Origin: an uncultured Pseudomonadota bacterium
GTDB taxonomy: Bacteria; Pseudomonadota; Gammaproteobacteria; Steroidobacterales; Steroidobacteraceae
Direction: 5' to 3'
Length of the DNA: 64,000 bases
NCBI GenBank assembly: GCA_903832085.1
Contig: CAIKZZ010000007.1
Location: forward strand, 62,001 to 126,000
The notes under the pieces are model-generated. The model did not search any database. It was not told where the DNA came from and saw only the letters and a list, made by a program, of their open reading frames with translations. Position numbers and translations under genes: made by a program. Within the stretch, counting starts at the first letter, position 1. Each line of letters starts with the position of its first letter. Shown here piece by piece: positions 57,069-64,000 of this stretch.

Positions 57069-58364
57069 TCACACTTGTCGTTTTAGTGATTTCGGTAACA
57101 ACCCAAGTAAGCGCAACAGCGCACCACGATTTTCTTGCACACAAGCACGTGCACGTGCCCCAAGTCGCAGGCGTTCGGCCGGATCCTGCAGCCATGACAT
57201 GACCTGCAGCCCAAAACTGCTCGCGTCAGACACGATGCATAGAGCACCGGTTTCCGACAATAAGGCCGCAACGCCCGCTGCGTTAGCGTTATGCGGACCA
57301 CTGATCATAGGTAGACCGAGACTCGCCGGCTCCAGCAGATTATGCCCACCAATAGGCACCAAGCTTCCGCCAATAAACGCCAAATCGGCACTGGCATAAA
57401 AGCGCATTAAATCACCGACTGTATCCAGCAATAGAACCTCAACCGAGTCCGTCACTGGCTCGCGCGCCGAGTAGCGCACGAAACAAATGCCGCGCCGCTG
57501 AAGCAACCCAGCGACCGCATCAAAGCGCCCTGGATGACGAGGCGCAAGAACCAGAAGCGCGCGATCCAAGCGATTACGCACGACACACTGCGCATCTAAG
57601 ACAAGCTCCTCTTCCACCGCGTGCGTGCTGCCAGCCACCCAGATGGGACGGTCAGTCCCAAGCTGTGCACGTAGTTGCTGCGCGGCGCTAGCAGTGTCAG
57701 CAGGCAGCTCTACATCAAATTTAAGATTACCCACAACGGGCACTTGCACGCGTGTCGCGCCAACACGGATAAATCGCTCCTGGTCGGCCGCACTTTGCGC
57801 AGCGATCAAGACTTGTCCAGCGAACATCGTCCGCAGCAATGGCGCCACCAAGCGGTACCGACGCGCTGAGCGCGCTGACAGGCGCGCACTCGCCATGATC
57901 AATGGAATCTTGCGGCGATGGATTTCAAAATACAGATGCGGCCACAGTTCCGTCTCGAGCACAATGAGAAGCTGCGGATCTACCCGTCGACAGAAACGCC
58001 GCACCACACTTGGCAGGTCCACAGGCGCGTAGGCTAGAGTTACTGTCTTACCGTACAGCGCTTCCGCCCGGGCCCGACCAGTCACCGTGGTGGCAGTCAG
58101 ATAAAGCGCATATCCCGGATAGCGGCTCGCTAACGCCCGCAGCAGGGGCCCTGCCGCCTGCACCTCACCCACCGACACCGCATGTACCCAAATAACGTCG
58201 CCGATAGCCGGGGAGACGTAACCAAAACGCTCCCCAAAACGCCCCCACTCACGCCACGTCCATGGCCCCCGCAATTGGGTAACCAGTGCAAGGACTGGCA
58301 GCAAGCCGTAGGCAAGGCCGCGGTACAGCAATCGCAACAGTAGGGCTGGCATCTGAGCTGACAT
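57069..58364 (-). CDS. waaA: WaaA (KdtA), Kdo transferase
   Basis: Attaches Kdo to lipid IVA. 431 residues. An N-terminal membrane segment (LLPVLALVTQL) precedes the GT30 fold: WGRFGERFGYV, VWVHAVSVGE-like DVIWVHAVSVGEVQAAGPLL with the catalytic Glu, TTVTGRARAEALYG, APVDLPSVVRRF, ETELWPHLYFEIHRR, and the C-terminal GGSLVPIGGHNLLEPASLG nucleotide site. With kdkA adjacent, it may add a single Kdo, as in Haemophilus (inference). Starts 17 bp from the divergent lpxL ATG. Confidence 0.96.
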   Translation of the reverse strand: MSAQMPALLLRLLYRGLAYGLLPVLALVTQLRGPWTWREWGRFGERFGYVSPAIGDVIWVHAVSVGEVQAAGPLLRALASRYPGYALYLTATTVTGRARAEALYGKTVTLAYAPVDLPSVVRRFCRRVDPQLLIVLETELWPHLYFEIHRRKIPLIMASARLSARSARRYRLVAPLLRTMFAGQVLIAAQSAADQERFIRVGATRVQVPVVGNLKFDVELPADTASAAQQLRAQLGTDRPIWVAGSTHAVEEELVLDAQCVVRNRLDRALLVLAPRHPGRFDAVAGLLQRRGICFVRYSAREPVTDSVEVLLLDTVGDLMRFYASADLAFIGGSLVPIGGHNLLEPASLGLPMISGPHNANAAGVAALLSETGALCIVSDASSFGLQVMSWLQDPAERLRLGARARACVQENRGALLRLLGLLPKSLKRQV

Positions 58365-58381
58365 CCCTAGATCATACCGCT

Positions 58382-59365
58382 ATGACGACTGCTCGCACCG
58401 CCACTTCCACACACGACGCGCACGATGTGCCTTTGGAGCCCCTGCACGGGTACCTAACGCCCAGGTGGTGGCCAACTTGGATAGGTTTTGGCCTTATCTG
58501 GTTCGTCGCGCAGCTACCCACCGCGTGGGCTTGTGCCATAGCGCGCACACTGGGCCATCTTGCATGGCATATCGCTCGGCGGGACCGAAAAATCACTCTC
58601 GTAAATTTATCTCTGGCGTATCCGCAAATGACCGCACCCGCACGGGCAGCGCTCGCCCGCGCACATTTTGAGTCCTTGGCATTTTCCTTGGTGGAAATTG
58701 GTCGCGTTTGGTTTCGGGGCCAGTCAGCCCTCTACGCACGTGTGCACATCGAGGGTGTGGAGCACCTAACGGCAGCACTCGCGCGCAACAAAGGAGTACT
58801 ACTCCTAGGCGCACACTTCACAACGAATGAGATTGCTGCAGCAGTACTACCTGTAACGGGCCATCGGTTTGAGATCATGTACAAACCCTCAAGCAATGCA
58901 CTGATGAATCAGCTTGCCTTGCGACGGCGTATGGCCCGTGGCGGACATATGATTCCCAGCGATCGCTTTGTAGATTTGTTGAAAACACTGCAACGCGGCG
59001 GCATCGTACTCTATGCACCAGACCAGCGTTTCGACGGGCAAGGCCATATCATCGTTCCATTATTCGGCGTACCCGCCTTATCCAACCCAGGAACTACTTT
59101 CGTGGCGCGCGCGACTAAGTGCACAGTACTGACTTATTTCCCACGCCGTCTTGCAAATGGAAAAGACTATGTCATGACCATAGGCGCGCCAATTGAAGGT
59201 TTTCCGAGCGGCGATGCCAGCAAAGATGTCGCGCACTATCACGCACTGATCGAACAGGCCGTTGCCAGCGCGCCTGAACAATATCTCTGGAGCTATAAAC
59301 GCTTTCGCCCCTCGGCTGGCGAACCAGACCCTTATCGCGATGGCTCGCTTAGAGGCTCAGCATAA
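58382..59365 (+). CDS. lpxL: LpxL (HtrB)-type lipid A late acyltransferase
   Basis: Acyl-ACP-dependent secondary acyltransferase of lipid A, inner-membrane bound. 327 residues from ATG 58382; the frame from GTG 58286 runs back into the divergent waaA start and is not supported. YLTPRWWPTWIGFGLIWF is the N-terminal anchor, and the HX4E catalytic motif is HFTTNE in LLLGAHFTTNEIAAAV. YAPDQRFDGQGHIIVPLFG follows the family pattern. The 3' end overlaps the convergent kdkA by 34 bp. Confidence 0.94.
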   Translation: MTTARTATSTHDAHDVPLEPLHGYLTPRWWPTWIGFGLIWFVAQLPTAWACAIARTLGHLAWHIARRDRKITLVNLSLAYPQMTAPARAALARAHFESLAFSLVEIGRVWFRGQSALYARVHIEGVEHLTAALARNKGVLLLGAHFTTNEIAAAVLPVTGHRFEIMYKPSSNALMNQLALRRRMARGGHMIPSDRFVDLLKTLQRGGIVLYAPDQRFDGQGHIIVPLFGVPALSNPGTTFVARATKCTVLTYFPRRLANGKDYVMTIGAPIEGFPSGDASKDVAHYHALIEQAVASAPEQYLWSYKRFRPSAGEPDPYRDGSLRGSA

Positions 59366-60063
59366 CCGTCGAGCAACGCCGACCAGTCTGCACTCGATAC
59401 CTGCGCGCCTTGCTTTGCTCGAAGCTTGTTAATCGAGCGATGCAGACGACTGATGTTGGCATTACACCAAGCGCCAGGCGTACGCTGCGCGCCACGATCA
59501 AAATCGACGAGATACACTGTGCCTTGGCCATCAATGAGCACGTTATGCGCATTTAAGTCGGCATGATAAATGCCAGCACTATGAAACCGCCGCAGTGTCC
59601 GGCCGATCACCCGCCAGAAGGGCAGATCGCGGGGCTTATCAATCAATGCCGCCAAGGACTGCGTATCAGGTATAGCTAGGGTCAGTAGATCCGCCCGGTA
59701 GCCAAGCCAACTGCGCTCATAGCGAGCCGCCACTGGCCGTGCCGCAGGCAAATCGAGCCGCTCCAGTGCAGCGAGTAGGCGCAACTCCCGAAACGCCCGA
59801 GTCGCTTCCCCACCACACCACAGATACCGATCGCGCACTAAACGCGCCAGCAGGCCGCCTCGTCGATAATGCCGCAATACCCAAGAACCCTCAGCCTCGC
59901 GGGCGGAGACGAACCAAACCTTACCGCGCCCATGACCTACAGCGAGCAAGCGCCCAGCCTCAATCAACCGATTTACGTCAAAATCCTCATCCAGTGGATG
60001 GCTGATCCGCGCTGGGTCGTATAGGATCGCGCCGTACCGTATCGGGGTGCACAACAACCGCAT
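59332..60063 (-). CDS. kdkA: KdkA, Kdo kinase (3-deoxy-D-manno-octulosonic acid kinase)
   Basis: Phosphorylates the Kdo of LPS; known from Haemophilus, Xanthomonas and relatives. 243 residues from ATG 60063 (AGAGG 4 nt upstream); a frame to 60216 reads far into the divergent gene. Kinase motifs are GIYHADLNAHNVLID (catalytic Asp with the HxDLN loop) and VYLVDFDRG (DFG-like). Presence suggests single-Kdo LPS where the second Kdo is replaced by phosphate. Its ATG overlaps that of the heptosyltransferase on the other strand in the palindrome CATG (60061-60064). Confidence 0.9.
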   Translation of the reverse strand: MRLLCTPIRYGAILYDPARISHPLDEDFDVNRLIEAGRLLAVGHGRGKVWFVSAREAEGSWVLRHYRRGGLLARLVRDRYLWCGGEATRAFRELRLLAALERLDLPAARPVAARYERSWLGYRADLLTLAIPDTQSLAALIDKPRDLPFWRVIGRTLRRFHSAGIYHADLNAHNVLIDGQGTVYLVDFDRGAQRTPGAWCNANISRLHRSINKLRAKQGAQVSSADWSALLDGYAEPLSEPSR

Positions 60064-61132
60064 GTCGCCTCTCAAATATTTCAAAGATTCCCCGCCCGCC
60101 GCCGTCTGCTTGCTGCGGCTTTCCGCTATTGGCGACACATGCCATACGCTCGCAGTACTACGCACACTGCAAAAAGCCTGGCCGAAGACACGCTTTACCT
60201 GGATTATCGGCAGCATCGAGCACCAACTTCTTAGCCTAGTGCCCGAGGTCGAGTTTATCAGCTATGACAAGCGTGGCGGCATTGCAGAGTTTTTACGTCT
60301 ACGTAACCGGCTGGCAGGCCGCCGCTTTGACCTACTCTTGCATATGCAGCTGGCGTTACGAGCGAGCCTACTGTCCACACTCGTACGCGCGCCCGTCAAA
60401 CTTGGCTTTGATCGTGCCCGCGCACGGGAACTGCAGTGGCTCTTCACCACCAATCAGATCGCCCCCGAAAATCATGTGCACGTACTCGATGCGCTATTTG
60501 GCTTTTCTTCCGCCCTTGGGATTGAAAACCATCAACCATTTTGGAACGTGCCCTTACCCGCAGCGGCTGAGGCCTACGCACAAGCGCTGACCACACCCAC
60601 AAAACCCACAATGATCATCAGCGCATGCTCCAGTCATCGGCTGCGAAATTGGCGGCCAGAACGCTATGCCGAGGTAGCGGACTATGCTGTACGCGCTCAC
60701 GGCATGCGCGTAATCCTGTGCGGCGGCCCGGGCGCGACAGAGCGCGCTATGGCGGATGCTATACAAGAAAAAGCGCATAACCAACTCATCGACCAAGTTG
60801 GTAAGGACACCCTGCCGCAGTTTCTGGCTCTGCTTGGCGCCGCAAGCGTGCTTCTGACCCCAGACTCAGGTCCCGCTCACATGGCAACCATGGTGGGAAC
60901 ACCCGTGATTGGCCTGTATGCTGCAACTAACCCCTTGCGCAGTGGCCCCTACTTTAGTCAAGCATCCACCGTGAACTGCTATCCCGAGGCCGCGCGGATG
61001 TTCTTGCACAAAGAACCCGCGGCACTCCCTTGGAGCACCAAAATTGAACGCCTAGGTGTCATGGACCTGATCACACCAGCGCGCGTCATCGCGGCTCTGG
61101 ACAGCATCATGCAGAAACTTTCAGGTCAGTAA
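60062..61132 (+). CDS. opsX: OpsX-like LPS heptosyltransferase I (GT9)
   Basis: GT9 enzyme expected to add the first L-glycero-D-manno-heptose to Kdo. 356 residues from ATG 60062; GTG 60047 is an alternative. VCLLRLSAIGDTCHTLAVLRTL, FTWIIGSIEHQLLSLVPEVEF, ISACSSHRLRNWRPERYAEVADY and LLTPDSGPAHMATMVGTPVIGLYAATNPLRSGPY match Haemophilus OpsX, which is also coded next to kdkA. Starts within the CATG shared with kdkA. The M28 peptidase gene follows after 151 bp. Confidence 0.88.
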   Translation: MSPLKYFKDSPPAAVCLLRLSAIGDTCHTLAVLRTLQKAWPKTRFTWIIGSIEHQLLSLVPEVEFISYDKRGGIAEFLRLRNRLAGRRFDLLLHMQLALRASLLSTLVRAPVKLGFDRARARELQWLFTTNQIAPENHVHVLDALFGFSSALGIENHQPFWNVPLPAAAEAYAQALTTPTKPTMIISACSSHRLRNWRPERYAEVADYAVRAHGMRVILCGGPGATERAMADAIQEKAHNQLIDQVGKDTLPQFLALLGAASVLLTPDSGPAHMATMVGTPVIGLYAATNPLRSGPYFSQASTVNCYPEAARMFLHKEPAALPWSTKIERLGVMDLITPARVIAALDSIMQKLSGQ

Positions 61133-61283
61133 TTAAATCAGTCATCGGACCCAAGCCCAGCCACGCAGCTTCATGCTAGGCTAAAGCCACGCTGCAATGA
61201 ATAACACGCGGCGTCCGTTGGAACGGGGGCAGGTGCTCTCCTCCCATGGAGCTGCCCAATATCTTGCAACGCAACGCCACAGG

Positions 61284-63572
61284 ATGACTACCGTGTACAG
61301 ACAACTGCCACGCCTGACCGTATTTGCCTTGACACTGACCATGCCGCTGACCGCCACGATGGCGGCCGGCCCCACAGCGATGCACGGCTTTACTGCAGAA
61401 TCAGCTGCGATCGAGGCTACTCTTGAGGCGCGCTTTGATGCAGGACTAAAAGCAAGCGAAATGAAAGACTGGCTTAAGCGCCTAGCCAGTGAACCAAACC
61501 ACGTCAGCTCCACACACGACAAAGCCAATGCTGAGTTCATGTTGGCTGAATTCAAAAAATGGGGCTGGGATGCGCGTATTGAGACCTTCGACGTGCTGTA
61601 TCCGAAGCCAAAGCAAGAGCTGCTGGAACTCGTAGGCCCCACCCACTTCCGCGCCTCACTGCACGAGCCGCCCATTGCGGAAGATCGCAGCTCACAGGAC
61701 ACCCGTGCGGCACTGCCGCCTTATAACGCTTATGGAGCCGACGGCGATGTAACTGGCGAAGTGGTGTACGCGAACTATGGCATGCCAGATGACTATAAGG
61801 ATCTAGCGCGACGCGGTATCTCGGTCAAAGGACGCATCGTCCTGACGCGTTATGGTGGTGGCTGGCGTGGGCTGAAACCAAAGCTGGCCTATGAGCATGG
61901 CGCGATTGGCTGCCTCATTTATAGTGATCCTAAAGATGACGGCTACGGAGCTGCGGACGCCTACCCTGCTGGCGCGGGTCGCCCTGCATTGAGCCTGCAA
62001 CGGGGTTCGGTAGCTGACATGCCAATTTATACGGGTGACCCGTTGACCCCCGGCGTGGGATCAACGAAAGATGCCAAGCGCCTAGCCATTGCAGACGCGA
62101 AAACGATACTAAAGATTCCTGTCATCCCCATCTCATACACTGATGCAAAGCCGTTTCTTGCAGCGCTCAAAGGCCCTGTCGCCCCAGCCAACTGGCGCGG
62201 CGGCTTACCTATGACCTACCACATCGGGCCCGGACCTGCGAAGGCCCACCTAGTCATCCATTCGGATTGGTCGCAGCAAACAATATATGACGTGATCGCC
62301 ACATTGCGCGGTAGTGAATTCCCTGATGAATGGGTACTGCGCGGCAATCATCACGATGGTTGGGTATTTGGCGCCTCTGACCCTCTGTCTGGCAATGTCG
62401 CCATGATGGGCGAGATGAAAGCCATTGGTCAGCTCGCCGCCGCTGGCTGGAAACCAAAACGCACTCTCGTGTACTCCAGCTGGGATGGCGAGGAAGTGGG
62501 CTTACTCGGCTCGACTGAGTGGGTAGAAACACACATGGAGGATTTGGCAAAGCACGCGGTGGCTTATATCAACTCCGATGGCAATAGCCATGGCTTCTTT
62601 GGCGCGGGTGGTAGCCCATCCTTGCAACGATTGGTCGATGAGGTAGCGGCCGGTGTGACAGATCCCACCATGCACGCCACCGTGCTTGAGCGTTCGCGTG
62701 CACGCGCCATTATCGCAGCCGGTCATGGCGAAGAATCCCGCCGAGTTGCACAGAGCTTACTCAAGGGCGGAGATCTTCCACTCGAACCGCTCGGATCAGG
62801 CTCAGACTTCACGCCCTTCCTGCAACATGCAGGAGTTGCGTCTTTGAACTTAGGTTTTGGTAATGATGATCCAAGTGGCGTGTATCACTCTATCTACGAC
62901 TCGTATGATCACTACATACGTGTTGAAGATCCGGATTTAAATTATGGTGTCGCTTTAGCAGAGGTCGCAGGACACGCAATGCTGCGACTCGCAGATGCAG
63001 ACTTACTGCCTTTTCACGAACAAGAGCTTGCCAGTAACGTCACCCGCTATATTGAAGAGCTCGAAAAAATCACCGATAAAATGCGCGCTGATACGTTGGA
63101 CACAAACCAGATCATTGAGCAAAAACTCTATGATCTAGGCGCCGATAATGCAGATCCGGTAGGTCCACCTCCGCACGAGGATCAGGTGCCATTTTTAAGC
63201 TTTGCGCCACTAAAAAATGCGGCTCTAGCCCTTACAGCGAGCGCAGCCGAATTTGATGCGTCGTATACCGCGGCATTAAATGGCAAACGACCCGCTCTAT
63301 CAAAGAGCACGCTTGCGGCTGTTAATGCCCAATTACGTGCGGCTGAACCTGCTTTACTGGCAGTGGAAGGCCTACCAGGACGCGACTGGTACAAACACAT
63401 GATCGTAGCCCCTGGACTACACACTGGCTATGGCGCAAAAACATTGCCGGGTGTGCGCGAAGCTGTTGAAGAGCGACGCTGGTCTGAAGCGACTGACTAT
63501 ATTGCGATCATCACGCGTACGCTTGATGCTCACCGCGCTGTAATCGACTCTGCCAACAAGCTATTACGCTAA
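61284..63572 (+). CDS. Secreted M28 zinc peptidase (glutamate carboxypeptidase II-like)
   Basis: 762 residues from ATG 61284, which gives a good signal peptide (LTVFALTLTMPLTATMAAGP); the frame from 61197 adds a leader without signal features. A PA domain (about 130-270) interrupts the peptidase fold. The M28 zinc site has NHHDGWVFGASDPLSGN (His/Asp), WDGEEVGLLGS (Glu pair), SDFTPFLQHAGVASLNLGF and the last histidine in GVYHSIYDSYDHY. A C-terminal transferrin-receptor-like dimerisation domain ends the protein, as in GCPII/NAALADase. Periplasmic or outer-membrane exopeptidase. Confidence 0.93.
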   Translation: MTTVYRQLPRLTVFALTLTMPLTATMAAGPTAMHGFTAESAAIEATLEARFDAGLKASEMKDWLKRLASEPNHVSSTHDKANAEFMLAEFKKWGWDARIETFDVLYPKPKQELLELVGPTHFRASLHEPPIAEDRSSQDTRAALPPYNAYGADGDVTGEVVYANYGMPDDYKDLARRGISVKGRIVLTRYGGGWRGLKPKLAYEHGAIGCLIYSDPKDDGYGAADAYPAGAGRPALSLQRGSVADMPIYTGDPLTPGVGSTKDAKRLAIADAKTILKIPVIPISYTDAKPFLAALKGPVAPANWRGGLPMTYHIGPGPAKAHLVIHSDWSQQTIYDVIATLRGSEFPDEWVLRGNHHDGWVFGASDPLSGNVAMMGEMKAIGQLAAAGWKPKRTLVYSSWDGEEVGLLGSTEWVETHMEDLAKHAVAYINSDGNSHGFFGAGGSPSLQRLVDEVAAGVTDPTMHATVLERSRARAIIAAGHGEESRRVAQSLLKGGDLPLEPLGSGSDFTPFLQHAGVASLNLGFGNDDPSGVYHSIYDSYDHYIRVEDPDLNYGVALAEVAGHAMLRLADADLLPFHEQELASNVTRYIEELEKITDKMRADTLDTNQIIEQKLYDLGADNADPVGPPPHEDQVPFLSFAPLKNAALALTASAAEFDASYTAALNGKRPALSKSTLAAVNAQLRAAEPALLAVEGLPGRDWYKHMIVAPGLHTGYGAKTLPGVREAVEERRWSEATDYIAIITRTLDAHRAVIDSANKLLR

Positions 63573-63582
63573 GGAATACGCA

Positions 63583-63975
63583 ATGTCTGAAATCATGGTG
63601 CCGGTCTCGCCTGGAGAAGTGATCGACAAGATCACCATCTTGCGTATCAAGTCTGCTCGCATGACAGATGCTGAAAAAATCGCCAACGTGCGTCGCGAAC
63701 TCCATCTGCTGGAAAAGACTTGGGCAGAGTCACCTTATGGACAGCACGATATTGCCACGCACCAAGAGGCCTTGCAGGCAGTTAACGAGCGCCTGTGGGA
63801 CATCGAGGACCGAATCCGCGACCAGGAGCGAATCGCGGCTTTTGATGCCACATTTATCAGCCTGGCTCGCTCTGTTTATATCGAAAACGACGAGCGCGCC
63901 GTCATCAAGAAGCGTATCAATGTGGCCTTAGGCTCCACGATCGTTGAAGAAAAAAGCTATGCAGCATATCGTTGA
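63583..63975 (+). CDS. DUF6165 family protein
   Basis: 130 residues beginning MSEIMVPVSPGEVIDKITILRIK, a start that characterises DUF6165 (residues 1-23). It then forms a long, charged helical stretch (VRRELHLLEKTWAES, VNERLWDIEDRIRDQERI) and ends ALGSTIVEEKSYAAYR. Function unknown; members are often near glycosyltransferase genes, but here the neighbour is an M28 peptidase. 10 bp after the peptidase stop, with AAGGA 8-9 nt before the ATG. The remaining 25 bp to the window edge show no further gene. Confidence 0.85.
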   Translation: MSEIMVPVSPGEVIDKITILRIKSARMTDAEKIANVRRELHLLEKTWAESPYGQHDIATHQEALQAVNERLWDIEDRIRDQERIAAFDATFISLARSVYIENDERAVIKKRINVALGSTIVEEKSYAAYR

Positions 63976-64000
63976 GACGAGGCCACGCTACGAATAGCTA

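Overview
The window reads as a contiguous stretch of core chromosome from a free-living, Gram-negative gammaproteobacterium with moderate GC content. It carries outer-membrane and lipopolysaccharide genes (lptCAB, kdsD, lpxL, waaA, kdkA, OpsX-like heptosyltransferase), a bc1 complex whose cytochrome b has the Qo motif PVWY (a form I recall from beta/gamma-proteobacteria), meso-DAP peptidoglycan genes, and a linkage typical of gammaproteobacteria (rsmI-rnpB-mraZ; petABC-sspB; kdsD-lptCAB-rpoN-hpf-rapZ). PPi-dependent phosphofructokinase next to a proton-pumping pyrophosphatase, KdkA, and a SAH riboswitch before ahcY point to a lineage outside the enterics (inference; order not assignable by eye). 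I see no insertion sequence, prophage, integron, CRISPR array, tRNA or rRNA gene.

Layout. 1-5652 (minus): the dcw cluster mraZ-rsmH-ftsL-ftsI-murE-murF, with a clear promoter and MraZ operator; murF runs off the left edge. 5876-6320: rnpB and its promoter. 6337-8460: rsmI and a divergent, shortened LpoA-like gene. 8471-11650 (minus): petA-petB-petC-sspB. 11718-14432: degS, then murA and ibaG. 14559-20393 (plus): kdsD-lptC-lptA-lptB-rpoN-hpf-rapZ. 20366-26802: patatin-like phospholipase, exported peroxiredoxin, a VWA/MoxR pair and a penicillin-acylase-family hydrolase. 26882-32605 (minus): tkt-gap-pgk-pyk. 32733-36252 (plus): metK, SAH riboswitch, ahcY, CpdA-like phosphodiesterase. 36287-43534: rubredoxin, hemL, a GT9 glycosyltransferase, a CPBP protease, then on the minus strand a membrane protein-mpl-Lon-N unit, and rnd. 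43544-47948: adk, pfp, hppA and a strong terminator. 48003-52772: an orphan methyltransferase, the CoA-transferase pair scoAB and a GGDEF-EAL protein. 53080-56916: pcm, rhodanese, TolC-like protein and amtB. 57069-61132: four lipid A/inner-core genes on alternating strands with touching or overlapping ends. 61284-63975: an M28 peptidase and a DUF6165 protein.

How the genes work together. Much of the window serves the envelope: peptidoglycan precursor synthesis, recycling and crosslinking (murA, murE, murF, mpl, ftsI, ftsL, LpoA-like) and LPS synthesis and export (kdsD, lptABC, lpxL, waaA, kdkA, heptosyltransferases). The second theme is central metabolism: lower glycolysis plus transketolase, and a pyrophosphate-based phosphofructokinase beside a K+-independent H+-pyrophosphatase, so that PPi can be used either for glycolysis or for proton pumping. 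The third is the SAM cycle (metK, ahcY, pcm, several methyltransferases) with SAH sensing by RNA.

Genes are packed tightly, many overlap by 1-30 bp, and there is no gene-free stretch above 300 bp except 5596-6336, which holds the mraZ control region and rnpB. The longest remaining gaps (44207-44426, 48921-49166, 52782-53079) hold only weak promoter-like or dyad signals. I did not find a clear-cut undescribed multi-gene system. The best leads are the MraZ operator that overturns the longer mraZ start, the N-terminally stripped LpoA, strong U-less hairpins after hpf and ahcY, the interleaved LPS genes sharing a CATG start, and the VWA/MoxR/acylase neighbourhood.
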